A stretch of 64,000 bases of DNA from NCBI GenBank assembly GCA_030430495.1, contig JAUIKM010000008.1, forward strand, positions 62,001 to 126,000, read 5' to 3'. The stretch is from a bacterium (GTDB lineage Bacteria; Bacteroidota; Ignavibacteria; Kapaibacteriales; UBA7675). The position numbers and the translations under genes were made by a program. Positions 9,582 to 19,984 of this stretch are shown one piece after another. The stretch's first letter is position 1. Each line of letters begins with the position of its first letter. The notes under the pieces are model-generated. The model did no database searches, was not told the origin of the DNA, and saw only the letters and a list, made by a program, of their open reading frames with translations.

Positions 9582-10946
9582 ATGATGCAAATAGCAGCAC
9601 ATTTACGCCAAAAATTCGTGCGTCTGAGCTCCGCACTTTGTTTAACTACGCTCGGCGCTTTACTTTTGTTTGCCTGCGATCCGGATGTGGCGGACCCGTC
9701 GTCCACCTCGGAATACGGCAGTCTGCACAGCGGTGCAAATCCGCCGGTTCTCGTGGGACTGGGCGGCAGTTTAATTGCCGGCATGCAGGACGGCGCGGTC
9801 TACGAGCGCGCTTCCGCCAACAGCTTTATGAGCCTGATGGCGCAGCAGATGGGCATCACGGATTTTGAGTATCCGGAGGTTCCCGATCCGGGCGCCGGTC
9901 TTTCGCGCGTGCGCCTGCACGGTTTTGACGCGATGGGCAATCCGATTTCGACGCGCCGAACCGAGCTGACGCCGCCGTCGAACCTCGATCTGGCGCGCGC
10001 ATATAATGTACTCGGCGTTCCGGGCGCCTTGCTGTCGGACATGATGTACGAGGGCGACTTTACGGTTCATCCGAATCCGTTTCTGGCTCCGGTGGCGCGC
10101 AACCCCGCCTTCGGCGCCTCGCTGGTGGCGCAGGCCGCCGGCCTCCAGCCGGACGTCCTGATAATCTGGACCGGCAACAACGATGTTCTGTTGTGGGCCA
10201 ATACCGGCGGCGACGGCAGCGGCGGGTTGAGCGAGCCCACGGCGCCGGAGGCGTTCGACGCGCTGTACAATCAGTTGCTGGACAAAGTTGCCGAGCTGAT
10301 GCCGAACACAAAAGTCATTGTACTTAACATCCCGGACATCCCGACGGCGCCCTTTTTCACGACCTTGCCCTGGAATATTTTGCCGCTGGATGCCGCCACG
10401 GCTTCGCAGTTAAACGCGGTGCCGGCATATCAGACGCTCGGAATTTCTTTCCAGGCCGGACAAAACGGCCCGGTCTATGTTAACACTGCGGCCACGGGCG
10501 GCATCAAACAGGCCACGGAGGGCGATCTGCTTCTGCTGACCTTGCCGACCGACTCGCTTGCGGCGGGGTGGGGCAGCGCGGTGCCGATTCCGGATCGCTA
10601 TGTACTGGACGCGGCTGAGACTGCGATTGTACAGGCGCACATCGATGCGTACAACCAGTCGATCAGTGCGGCGGTGGCCAAACACGCCAACGTGTCGCTC
10701 TTTGACGCGAATGCCGTATTTGCGCGGATTAACGCCCAGGGTTATCCGATGGTCGGCTCTTCACCGCTGACCTCTGCGTTTATTTCCGGCGGTATCTTCA
10801 GCCTGGACGGCATTCATCCCTGCTCACGCGGTTACGGCGTGGTTGCCAATGAACTGCTGACGATGATCAACACGACCTACGACGCCGATCTGCCGCTGGT
10901 CCAGCTGCCCCTGCTTCCGGCGGTTTACCTGGACGACATCCCCTGA
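9582..10946 (+). CDS. SGNH/GDSL-type hydrolase lipoprotein
   Basis: Lipobox-like LLFAC; GLGGSLIAGMQDG; IIWTGNNDVL; DGIHPCSRGYGVVANEL (SGNH blocks). Confidence 0.8.
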   Translation: MMQIAAHLRQKFVRLSSALCLTTLGALLLFACDPDVADPSSTSEYGSLHSGANPPVLVGLGGSLIAGMQDGAVYERASANSFMSLMAQQMGITDFEYPEVPDPGAGLSRVRLHGFDAMGNPISTRRTELTPPSNLDLARAYNVLGVPGALLSDMMYEGDFTVHPNPFLAPVARNPAFGASLVAQAAGLQPDVLIIWTGNNDVLLWANTGGDGSGGLSEPTAPEAFDALYNQLLDKVAELMPNTKVIVLNIPDIPTAPFFTTLPWNILPLDAATASQLNAVPAYQTLGISFQAGQNGPVYVNTAATGGIKQATEGDLLLLTLPTDSLAAGWGSAVPIPDRYVLDAAETAIVQAHIDAYNQSISAAVAKHANVSLFDANAVFARINAQGYPMVGSSPLTSAFISGGIFSLDGIHPCSRGYGVVANELLTMINTTYDADLPLVQLPLLPAVYLDDIP

Positions 10947-10983
10947 TTGGAAGATCGGTCCATTGTACGGGTGTATTAAACAC

Positions 10984-11022
10984 ACAGCCGCTCCGGATTC
11001 CGGAGCGGCTGTTGTTGTTTTT
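10984..11022 (+). terminator. Intrinsic terminator of the GDSL gene
   Basis: ACAGCCGCTCCGGATTCCGGAGCGGCTGT + TGTTGTTTTT. Confidence 0.85.
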
Positions 11023-11230
11023 GGACAGCGGTCAGGGGGGTAGAGAGGGCGTGCTTGAGATTTGGGTGTTGAAAACCTGTGCAAAATACGTAGAACTACG
11101 TATGAGCTGTGAGCCCTCACAGCTCGAAAAACTTCCGTGCCAAACATTTTTTGTTCTTGCAATTCCTGCTGAACGGGCATTCGGGGCTTGAAAGCGGTAG
11201 GTGCGGCGGCATGAATGGGCAGGCTTCGCA

Positions 11231-11271
11231 AGAGCTGCGGCGCCTCAACGCGCCGCAGCTCTGTTGTTTTT
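11231..11271 (+). terminator. Hairpin with T-rich tail next to the 3' end of the carboxylase gene
   Basis: AGAGCTGCGGCGC CTCAAC GCGCCGCAGCTCT GTTGTTTTT. Confidence 0.6.
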
Positions 11272-11276
11272 GTGCC

Positions 11277-12941
11277 TCAGGTCTGCAGCACGCCCGCATT
11301 AAACGGCGGCACCGCGTCATTGTGCGAGGCGCAGGCGATCCCGCGTGAAATAATTGCACGTGTGTCCGGCGGGGCGATGATGCCGTCCACCCAGAGACGC
11401 GCCGCCGCGTATGTCGGCGTGGTCTGGCTGTCGTAGCGTTCCTGGATTTCCGCGAGCATGGCGTTCTGCTCTTCGTCCGTCATGCTTTTGCCCTGCTTCT
11501 TGAGCGAGGCCGTGCGAATGGTCAGCAGGGTCCTGGAGGCCTGCGCGCCGCCCATCACCGCAATTTTAGCGCCCGGCCAGGCAAAGATGAATCGCGGATC
11601 GTAAGCCTTGCCGCACATGGCATAGTTGCCGGCGCCATAGCTGTTGCCGATGATAAACGTGAATTTCGGGACGGTCGAATTGGATACCGCATTCACCATC
11701 TTTGCGCCGTCTTTGATGATGCCGCCCTGCTCGGCGCGCGTGCCCACCATAAAACCGGTGACGTCCTGCAGGAAGACCAGCGGAATGTTGCGCTGGTTGC
11801 AGTTCATAATAAAGCGCGCCGCTTTGTCGGCGCTGTCCGAGTAAATCACGCCGCCTACCTGGATCTCGCCGCGCGCATTGCGCAGGACGTCGCGATCGTT
11901 GGCGACGATGCCGACGGCCCAGCCGTCGATACGGGCATAACCACAGACAATTGTCTTGCCGTAATCCGCCTTGTATTCGTCGAACTCGGACTTGTCGACC
12001 ATGCGCGCAATCAATTCGCGCATGTTGTAGGGTTTGGTGCGCTGCGCCGGCAGCAGGCCCCACAGCTCTTCCGGGTCGTAGGCGGGGAGGGCCGACTCGA
12101 CGCGGTCAAACAGCTTCTTCTGTCCCTTGGCCGGGCCGAACTTGTCGACGAGGCTGCGGACGGTCTCGATCGCTTCCTGGTCATTGGCGCATTTGTAGTC
12201 GACTACGCCGCTGAGCGAGGTGTGCATCGTCGCGCCGCCCAGTTCTTCCGTCTCGGCTTTTTCGCCGATCGCGGCTTCCACCAGGGCGGGGGCGGCCAGA
12301 AAGAGGCTGCCGGTGCCGTCGACAATCAGCGCTTCGTCGCTCATGATCGGCAGGTACGCGCCGCCCGCAACACAGGGACCCATAATGGCGGCAATCTGCG
12401 GAATGCCTTTGGACGACATGATGGCATTGTTGCGGAACTGCCGTCCAAAGTGCTCTTTGTCCGGGAAAATTTCGTCCTGCATGGGCAGGAAGACACCGGC
12501 GGAGTCGACCAGATAAATGATCGGCAGGTGATTCTCGATGCAGATCTCCTGCGCCCGCAGATTTTTCTTGGCCGTCATCGGGAACCAGGCCCCGGCTTTC
12601 ACCGTCGCGTCGTTGGCCACGACCATGACTTCGCGTCCCTGGACGATGCCGATGCCCGCCACGACGCCGGCGGAAGGCGCTCCACCGTATTCGCGGTACA
12701 TTCCGTCGGCGGCGAACAAGCCGATTTCCAGGAAATAACTCTCTGGGTCGAGCAGGGCGCGGATGCGGTCGCGCGCCGTCATTTTGCCCTTGGCCTGATG
12801 TTTTGCGACGGACTTTTCACCGCCGCCCTCGCGGATTTTGGCGGCGCGGCCGGCGATCATGCGCCACTGTTCGCGGTTGGCGTCGACATTGGTGTTGTAG
12901 TTCAAATCGTCTTTGATCGGCGATCCGATTGGCCTTGACAT
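11277..12941 (-). CDS. Acyl-CoA carboxylase carboxyltransferase (methylcrotonyl/propionyl-CoA carboxylase beta subunit type)
   Basis: MSRPIGSPIKDDLNYNT...GGEKSVAKHQAKGKMTARDRIRALLDP...NDATVKAGAWFPMTAKKNLRAQEI...GPCVAGGAYLP...NSYGAGNYAMCG; ORF open to 13109 but best start is 12941. Confidence 0.9.
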   Translation of the reverse strand: MSRPIGSPIKDDLNYNTNVDANREQWRMIAGRAAKIREGGGEKSVAKHQAKGKMTARDRIRALLDPESYFLEIGLFAADGMYREYGGAPSAGVVAGIGIVQGREVMVVANDATVKAGAWFPMTAKKNLRAQEICIENHLPIIYLVDSAGVFLPMQDEIFPDKEHFGRQFRNNAIMSSKGIPQIAAIMGPCVAGGAYLPIMSDEALIVDGTGSLFLAAPALVEAAIGEKAETEELGGATMHTSLSGVVDYKCANDQEAIETVRSLVDKFGPAKGQKKLFDRVESALPAYDPEELWGLLPAQRTKPYNMRELIARMVDKSEFDEYKADYGKTIVCGYARIDGWAVGIVANDRDVLRNARGEIQVGGVIYSDSADKAARFIMNCNQRNIPLVFLQDVTGFMVGTRAEQGGIIKDGAKMVNAVSNSTVPKFTFIIGNSYGAGNYAMCGKAYDPRFIFAWPGAKIAVMGGAQASRTLLTIRTASLKKQGKSMTDEEQNAMLAEIQERYDSQTTPTYAAARLWVDGIIAPPDTRAIISRGIACASHNDAVPPFNAGVLQT

Positions 12942-13332
12942 GCAAACCCCTTGCTCTTGACCCTTGGTTGTCTCTGCGTTAAGCGGCAGAAATGAAGCTC
13001 TGATTGCGGTACTCGGCGGAGAAACGGCCCTGTTTTCGATTCGATGGGCGGCCGCCCGGCGTACAGCCGCACAAAATACGAATTCCAAAGAGTTTTCCCC
13101 CGCCTTCACACGCCTCTCAGGTTCAACTCGTCGTCTGCTTCACATCGTATTTTTGCCGCATTTATCGTAATTTCCCTGTTCTGTGGACTCGCATGCGATG
13201 CGCCCGGCTGACCGCCTCGTGGTCTCCGGCCGTCGGCAAAGCGCCGCCCGCGCGGCCTGCGCACCGGGTCCCGGACTTTTGCTCGCAATTTCTATCGGAA
13301 ACACATACACGTTTACACAAAGGGTATGCTCT

Positions 13333-15549
13333 ATGGCCAAGGCGACCAGAACGAAGCGCACGGCGGCGGAAAACGCAGGCGACGCGACGACGGAAGAAGC
13401 AAAACGCAGCAACGGCACCACCGCCAATTCTGATCAGTCCAAAGAGGCGACGCCGTCGTCGTCAGCCAACGGAGCGTCGGCAGACCACTCGGAATTCGGC
13501 GATCGTACCGGTCCGTTTGACACCACCGGGTTTGACGACGAAACTATCATTGAGTGGTACCGCCGGCTGCACCTGGGCCGTCGCCTGGACCAGAAAGCCG
13601 CGCTCTACCTGAAGATGGCCAAGGGCTGGTCCTACCACGCGCCTTATGCCGGTCACGACGGCATCCAGCTGGCAATCGGCAAGATTTTCCGCTCCGGCAA
13701 GGACTTTCTCTTTCCCTATTATCGCGACATGCTTACTTGTTTGTCGGCGGGATTGACGGTTGAAGAACTGATTCTCAACGGTCTGAGCAAAGACGGCGAC
13801 GTCGCCGGCGGCGGTCGCCACATGAGCAATCACTTCGCCAAGCCGGAAGTGGGCATTCAGAACGGCTCGTCCTGTACGGGCAACCATTCGCTGCACGCGG
13901 TTGGAACCGGACGCGCCATTAAAAAACTCGGCGGCGACGAGTTCTCGATTTATTCGGGCGGTGAATCGGCCTGTTCAGAGGGCTATTTCTACGAAGCCGT
14001 CAATGTGGCGACGCTCGAAAAACTGCCGGTGATTTTCACGATTCAGAACAACAAATTCGGCATCTCCGTGCCGGTGCGTGAACAGACCGCCAACACGCGC
14101 GTGTCCGACAACTTCCGCGGCTTCAGCAACCTGAAAATTATCAACTGCGACGGCCTCGACCCCTTTGCGTCGTTCCGCGCCATGCAGGAAGCGCGCGACT
14201 ATGTGCTGTCCGGCGCCGGCGCGGCCTTTGTGCACGCCGACTGCGACCGCATCGGCTCGCACTCCAACTCCGACAACCACGAACTGTACCGCACGCAGGA
14301 CGAGTTCGACGCGATGGCCAAACGCGACACGCTCGCGCGCTACCGCAAAATGCTGATCGACCGCAAGCTGCTGACGGAAACCGAGATCGAAGAAATTGAA
14401 GAGCAGAACAAAAAGCTGATCTTTGCCGCGGCCGACGTGGCCGAAGCGGCCGCCGATCCCGCGCCGGACTCGTGGAAACAGTTTATCGTGCCGGAGTCGG
14501 TCGTCGACTACAGCGATACGTCTGAAGCGAACTACAGCAACGATCCGAAGGGCGAACAGCTGACCCTGCGCGAGGCGATCAACGTCACGATGAAGGAGGA
14601 ATTCCGCCGCAATCCCAAGACCTACCTGTGGGGACAGGACGTCGCGTCCGTCAACAAACAGGGGATTTTCAACGTGCCGAAAGGCATGCTGGACGAGTTC
14701 GGCAACGAGCGCATCTTCAACGCGCCGATTGCAGAAGACTCGATCGTCGGTACGGCCAACGGTTTTTGCCGCTACGACGACGATATCCGCGTGGTGGTCG
14801 AAGGCGCCGAGTTTGCCGACTATTTCTGGCCGGCGATGGAACAGCTGATCGAGTGCACGCACGACTACTGGCGCACAAAAGGCCAGTTCTCGCCGAACAT
14901 CACGATCCGTCTGGCCAGCGGCGGTTATATCCAGGGCGGCCTGTATCACTCGCAGAACCTCGACGCGATTTTCTCGCATCTGCCGGGTCTGCGCGTCGTG
15001 TGCCCCGCTTTTGCTTCCGACGCGGTCGGCCTGATGCGCAACTCGATCCGCTCGCGCGGCGTGACGCTCTATCTGGAGCCGAAGGCGCTCTACAATTTCC
15101 GTCCGACGTCGGAATCAAAACCGGGCGACGACTACATCGTGCCATTCGGCAAGGGCAAGATCCGCCGCGCCGGCAAGGACATCACGATCGTGACGTACGG
15201 CAACGCCCTGCACAAAGTCCTGCGCGCAATAAAAGAGATAGAAAAAGCCGGCATCGATGCGGAAGTGATCGACCTGCGCACGCTGCGTCCCTGGGATCGG
15301 CAGATGGTGTTTGAGTCGGTCAAAAAGACCAACCGCGCGCTGGTGGCGCACGAGCACTACCTGACCGGCGGAATCGGCGGCGAGATTGCCGCGGCCATCA
15401 GCAGCGAGTGTTTCAGCTTCCTGGATGCGCCGGTGGGCCGCGTGGCGTCGAAAGATTGCCCGGTCGGTTTTGCGCAGAAGCTTGAAGGCGCTATCCTGCT
15501 GCAGGAAAAAGACGTGGTGGAAGCGGTCAAAGCGACGGCCAATTACTGA
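13333..15549 (+). CDS. Fused alpha-beta E1 component of a 2-oxoacid (branched-chain/pyruvate-type) dehydrogenase
   Basis: N-half E1-alpha (GHDGIQLAIGKIF...SSCTGNHSLHAVGTGRAIKK...GESACSEGYFYEAVN), C-half E1-beta (LTLREAINVTMKEEF...APIAEDSIVGTANGF...EAEVIDLRTLRPWD-type block). ORF open from 13183; MAKATRTKR start preferred. Confidence 0.9.
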   Translation: MAKATRTKRTAAENAGDATTEEAKRSNGTTANSDQSKEATPSSSANGASADHSEFGDRTGPFDTTGFDDETIIEWYRRLHLGRRLDQKAALYLKMAKGWSYHAPYAGHDGIQLAIGKIFRSGKDFLFPYYRDMLTCLSAGLTVEELILNGLSKDGDVAGGGRHMSNHFAKPEVGIQNGSSCTGNHSLHAVGTGRAIKKLGGDEFSIYSGGESACSEGYFYEAVNVATLEKLPVIFTIQNNKFGISVPVREQTANTRVSDNFRGFSNLKIINCDGLDPFASFRAMQEARDYVLSGAGAAFVHADCDRIGSHSNSDNHELYRTQDEFDAMAKRDTLARYRKMLIDRKLLTETEIEEIEEQNKKLIFAAADVAEAAADPAPDSWKQFIVPESVVDYSDTSEANYSNDPKGEQLTLREAINVTMKEEFRRNPKTYLWGQDVASVNKQGIFNVPKGMLDEFGNERIFNAPIAEDSIVGTANGFCRYDDDIRVVVEGAEFADYFWPAMEQLIECTHDYWRTKGQFSPNITIRLASGGYIQGGLYHSQNLDAIFSHLPGLRVVCPAFASDAVGLMRNSIRSRGVTLYLEPKALYNFRPTSESKPGDDYIVPFGKGKIRRAGKDITIVTYGNALHKVLRAIKEIEKAGIDAEVIDLRTLRPWDRQMVFESVKKTNRALVAHEHYLTGGIGGEIAAAISSECFSFLDAPVGRVASKDCPVGFAQKLEGAILLQEKDVVEAVKATANY

Positions 15550-15615
15550 TCGTCGACGCATAGTCTGCCGGCCGCGACGACGGACTGCGAACGGACCCGC
15601 CTGAACATCAACAAC

Positions 15616-15652
15616 AAAAAGACCCGCCTGTTCATAGCAGAGCGGGTTTTTT
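15616..15652 (+). terminator. Intrinsic terminator
   Basis: AAAAAGACCCGC...GCGGGTTTTTT downstream of the E1 gene. Confidence 0.8.
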
Positions 15653-15704
15653 CATTTGTCGATCGAAGGTTAACAAAAGCGGATTTAAAAAGCTCTGGTC
15701 AGCA

Positions 15705-16571
15705 TCAGAAGTATGCGGCGATAATAGCGCTGAGAATGATGGCGCCCAGGCCGCAGCCCACAGCCAGAAATTGCAGGGTGCTGACGCGGGTTTGCAGTGC
15801 GCCCAGGCGTCGACGGAGCTCGTTGTTTTCGTTGGCCAGCGTTTGAATGCGACTGCCGTGATCGGCATCGGAGCTGTGTTCGGGGAGTTCGACGGCCATG
15901 ATCATTTTTTCGACTTCGCGGCGGGCGGAGCCGATTTTGCGCTCCATCTCATCGTTGGCCTCATCGATCATGACTTCGACGATTTTCGTGGTTTCGTCGA
16001 CGATATACTTGGTTTCGGTGACCTTGCTTTTGAATTCGTCGATGTCGTTCTGGATCATCTTGGTTTCGCGGCGGTGTTTGTCGAGCAGGTTAATCTGGCG
16101 CTGGTCAAGGCGGTGCAGTTCCTCGCGCAGCTGCTGAACCTGGAGCGCGACTTTTTTCTCCAGATCGAGGAAGCCGTCGCCGACGAGCTGGCTGATTCTC
16201 TGCCGGCTGGTCTTGAGGAGGTTGTCGATTTCACCGCGACGAGCGTTGATATCGCGGTTGGCGCCGACGATGGCGTCGCGCGTTTTTTCGATGCTGCTCA
16301 ATTCGGCGTGAATGCGTTCGATATCGCTCGATTTTTCGCGGATGGTCTGCAAGGTGGTTTCGGTGGTTTCCTCAACGCGGCTCAGTGTGGTGCTGTTTGC
16401 CTCGGCCAGGCTGCTGAACTCTGCGCGAAGTTCCTCACCGAGGCGCGTCATTGCGTCGGCGCGTTGTTCGAGTTGTTCCATCAGGCGGCAGTAGTCGTGG
16501 GCCTGTTTGCGAATGGTATCGAACAGGCCTGCGACTTCGGCGCTGATGGCGTTGGATTCTAGTTTCGACAT
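15705..16571 (-). CDS. Coiled-coil protein with C-terminal TM helix, unknown function
   Basis: Long heptad-rich helix (SDIERIHAELSSIEKTRDAI...LEKKVALQVQQLREELHRLDQRQINLLDKHRRE) ending LQFLAVGCGLGAIILSAIIAAYF. Confidence 0.6.
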   Translation of the reverse strand: MSKLESNAISAEVAGLFDTIRKQAHDYCRLMEQLEQRADAMTRLGEELRAEFSSLAEANSTTLSRVEETTETTLQTIREKSSDIERIHAELSSIEKTRDAIVGANRDINARRGEIDNLLKTSRQRISQLVGDGFLDLEKKVALQVQQLREELHRLDQRQINLLDKHRRETKMIQNDIDEFKSKVTETKYIVDETTKIVEVMIDEANDEMERKIGSARREVEKMIMAVELPEHSSDADHGSRIQTLANENNELRRRLGALQTRVSTLQFLAVGCGLGAIILSAIIAAYF

Positions 16572-16840
16572 GGCTTCGTGTATTCCAGGAAATAGCTGAG
16601 GCTGGAACAGAGTTTTTCCAGGAGGAAGTCCTCCACGGCCGGTACGATGCCGGGGGATTTGCGAAACATCGTGTCGAGCATTTCCTCGCGGAATGCGGCG
16701 TCGCTTTCGTACTTGGTTTGCAGGTATTCGCGCAGGAAGGTATCGAGTTCGCCGACTTCGGCCAACTCGTCGTAGATCGTGCGCCCGGCGTAGGCCGGAC
16801 GGTTCGTCGGACTGTCGTTATGTGTCGTCTGATCGCTCAT
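16559..16840 (-). CDS. Small conserved-looking hypothetical protein
   Basis: 93-aa ORF overlapping the start of the coiled-coil gene by 13 nt (operon-like). Confidence 0.5.
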   Translation of the reverse strand: MSDQTTHNDSPTNRPAYAGRTIYDELAEVGELDTFLREYLQTKYESDAAFREEMLDTMFRKSPGIVPAVEDFLLEKLCSSLSYFLEYTKPCRN

Positions 16841-17066
16841 GGCTGCTTTTCAGCGGAACATCACAACGAATATGAGCTAATTTTCGCACAAAAGGAAGCA
16901 CTTTAGGGCGCGGCGGCCGCCGGATCGGGAGGAAATTTCGGGCAAAATGCGGCGGCGCTCCAAACGTCGGCATATGCTGGGCCGGGTTGCGAAGCGGGCA
17001 GGAATGCGCCGTGCGAACGGTTTTGCGGGTGATACATCTTGATTTTAGCACGGAAATTGGTGAGAT

Positions 17067-19325
17067 TTGGCCGCTATGAGCGTGACGGAACACATAAGTG
17101 AACATGCAGCTGCCGACCAGGATGCGGACATCAGCAGGCATCGCGAAGAATTGCTGGAAGCCTGCCGGCGCAATCTGCGTCACGTGGACGCGGCAATGAT
17201 CGGCAAGGCTTTTGATTTTTGTGTTCAGGCGCACGGCAAGGATTTGCGCGCCTCGGGCGAGGCATATTACACTCATCCGATCCAGGTGGCCAAGATCGTG
17301 GCGACGGAGCTGCCGCTGGACGACGTGTCCGTGGCGGCGGCGCTGCTGCACGACGTGGTGGAAGACACGGAATTCAGCCAGAATGACATCCACCAGGAGT
17401 TCGGCGAGGAAGTGGCGAATATCGTTGACGGCGCCACAAAAATCACGGATGTTTTCAAGAGCCACGAAATCACCAAGGCGGCCAGTTACCGCAAGCTGCT
17501 GATTTCACTCATCAACGATGTGCGCGTCATTCTGGTCAAGTTTGCCGACCGTCTGCACAACATGCGCACGTTGCAGTATTTAAAGCCTGAAAAACAGAAA
17601 CGCCTGGCGCGCGAAACGTTAACAATTTACGCGCCGCTGGCGCACCGCTTTGGTCTGGGGTCAATTAAATGGGAGCTGGAGGACCTGGCGTTTAAGTACA
17701 CCAACCGCCCGGCCTACGACGAGATTAAAAACTCGCTGAATATTAAACGCCAGGAGCGTGAGAAATACATCCGGTCGTTTTCGGAGCCGATTGAGGCGCA
17801 ACTGCGCGAGGCGGGGTTCAAGTTTGAGGTTGGCGGCCGCGCCAAACACATATTCTCGATTTACAACAAACTTGTTAACCGCGGCAAAACAATTGAGGAG
17901 ATTTACGATCTCTTTGCGGTGCGCATTATTCTGGACACGCCCAAACCAAACGATTGTTTTACCGTCTACGGCATTGTATCTGATATTTACACCCCGGTGC
18001 CGGAGCGCTTCAAGAATTACATTTCCGTGCCGAAAAAAAACGGCTACCAATCGCTGCACACCACGGTAATTGGACCGCAGGGGCGCAAGGTTGAAGTGCA
18101 GATTCGCACGCGCGCGATGCACGAGGTGGCGGAGAAAGGTGTGGCGGCGCACTTCCGCTACAAGGAAATCAGCGGCAACAGTTACATCGAGGACGCGGAG
18201 CTGGAAGAGTGGGTGCACTGGGTGCGCGATGTGTTCGACAGCGCGGGCGATGAAGCTCCCGAACAGGTGGTCGAGTCGTTTAAGTTAAACCTGTACCAAA
18301 ACGAAATTTATCTGTTCACTCCCAAGGGCGAGCTGCGCATTCTGCCGCAGCAAGCGACGCCCGTCGACTTTGCCTACGCAATTCACACCAAGGTTGGCCA
18401 CCACTGTATCGGCGCAAAAGTTAACCAGAAAATCGTGCCGCTGGATTACGAGTTGCACAGCGGCGATCAGGTTGAGATAATTACTTCCAAGAACCAGCGC
18501 CCCAACAAGGACTGGGAAAAATTTGCGATTACACACAAAGCCAAGTCCAATATTCGCAAGTTTTTCAAGGAAGAACGCCGCACGCAAATTGCCGACGCCC
18601 GCGAGCTGTGGGCGCGCCGTATGCGCAAGTTAAAAGTGCATATTAACGACGATGAGCTGGAGAAGATCGTCCGGCAGATTCGCTACATGAACAAAGCCGA
18701 GTTCTTTTTTGCACTCGGTACGGGCAAGTTGACGCTGGAGGCGGCGGAAGCTGCGGTGATGGAGCGCTGGAACAAAGCCGGCGGCGCCAGACGGCCGGAG
18801 GCGCAGCAGGACGATGCTGCGCAGCAGGATGCGATCACATTCGACAAATTTAAACACACGGCGAGGACGGAAGCCGACGGCGTGTATATCGTCGGCTCCG
18901 ATGCGCCGCTTAAATATTCGTATGCGCGCTGCTGCAATCCCGTGCCGGGCGACGACATCACCGGCGTGGTGACGGTGGGCGGCGGCGTCAAGATACACCG
19001 CACGACCTGCAAAAACATCGCTTCGATGCAGGAGTCGCTTAAACCGCGTCTGGTCGACGTGCGGTGGTCGTCGCGTCAGGCCAAAAGTTTTATGGCGGCG
19101 ATCAAGGTGACGGGCGAAGACCGTCCTGCGATGTTAAACGACCTGACGAGCGCCATTTTATCCTGCGACCACACCAATATCCGCAGTGTTAACATCGACT
19201 CCTATGACTCGTTGTTTGAGGGCGTCATCACTGTGCATGTGATGGATGTTAACCGGGTGGAGGAGATCTTTGAGGTTCTGCGTACTGTTAAGGGCGTCAA
19301 GACTGTCTCGCGTTTTGAGGGCTGA
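17067..19325 (+). CDS. RelA/SpoT bifunctional (p)ppGpp synthetase/hydrolase
   Basis: HD domain AALLHDVVEDTEFS, synthetase block FAVRIILDTPKPNDCFTVYGIV, TGS (LYLFTPKGELRILPQQATPVDFAYAIH-like) and ACT region; start may be MSVTEHIS. Confidence 0.95.
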   Translation: MAAMSVTEHISEHAAADQDADISRHREELLEACRRNLRHVDAAMIGKAFDFCVQAHGKDLRASGEAYYTHPIQVAKIVATELPLDDVSVAAALLHDVVEDTEFSQNDIHQEFGEEVANIVDGATKITDVFKSHEITKAASYRKLLISLINDVRVILVKFADRLHNMRTLQYLKPEKQKRLARETLTIYAPLAHRFGLGSIKWELEDLAFKYTNRPAYDEIKNSLNIKRQEREKYIRSFSEPIEAQLREAGFKFEVGGRAKHIFSIYNKLVNRGKTIEEIYDLFAVRIILDTPKPNDCFTVYGIVSDIYTPVPERFKNYISVPKKNGYQSLHTTVIGPQGRKVEVQIRTRAMHEVAEKGVAAHFRYKEISGNSYIEDAELEEWVHWVRDVFDSAGDEAPEQVVESFKLNLYQNEIYLFTPKGELRILPQQATPVDFAYAIHTKVGHHCIGAKVNQKIVPLDYELHSGDQVEIITSKNQRPNKDWEKFAITHKAKSNIRKFFKEERRTQIADARELWARRMRKLKVHINDDELEKIVRQIRYMNKAEFFFALGTGKLTLEAAEAAVMERWNKAGGARRPEAQQDDAAQQDAITFDKFKHTARTEADGVYIVGSDAPLKYSYARCCNPVPGDDITGVVTVGGGVKIHRTTCKNIASMQESLKPRLVDVRWSSRQAKSFMAAIKVTGEDRPAMLNDLTSAILSCDHTNIRSVNIDSYDSLFEGVITVHVMDVNRVEEIFEVLRTVKGVKTVSRFEG

Positions 19326-19984
19326 GCGGATTGAGTTTTTTGGCTTGCCGGCAGACTTCTGACTCGTTTGCATTCGGCATGAGTCGCGGCGCTGTCGCTT
19401 TGCCGCTCTTCTGACTTTCTTGTTAGTTAATGTGTTTGAGGCTTAAAGACCTGGCGTTGCGTCAGGTCCGGCGCCGGTGTGGTTTCATGCGCCGCAATTG
19501 GGTTGAGAGTCGCGTCGTTCTCGGCACAATCACAAGCCGAATTCCGGTGTGAATGCGCGAATTCGGGCACATCGAAACTGAGATCGTGCAGGATTGCTAC
19601 GGATATTCCACCGCATCGTCGGATTTTTTTCACTCAGGAGTCCGTGGCCTGCTCAAGGGTTGCAGGTTCTATGAGATCAACTTTGTCGGCGGAGTGGGCA
19701 TTGGGGCGCACTTTTGTGACGATCCTGGGCCCACCCGATACCCGCCGCCATACCGCCTGAAAAAATACCACGCAGCCTCAGGCCCCGGTAACCCGACCGG
19801 GAAGGTTCCCGGTTTGGCGGCCTGACGTCCGCGTTTAAACAGCTCTCTCAACGCGTGTTGTTATGTTTTGCATGCTGGTCAGGACAAAGCGCGCAGAAAG
19901 CCGGCCGGAGAAAATCAGGCTGGCGGTTCATGTATCTCAACGTGGTTGGAAGTCGGTTAAACGGGAAGAGCGTCGTGAATAGTC

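Noticed and set aside
11090-11118. TACGTA-GAAC-TACGTA inverted repeat, with similar CTACGTAG at 21019 and 63105
   Set aside because: Short palindromes expected by chance at this length; flanks not conserved enough.
13333-15549. Fused E1 alpha/beta as a novel architecture
   Set aside because: To my knowledge single-chain E1 alpha-beta dehydrogenase proteins are common in Bacteroidota-type genomes.
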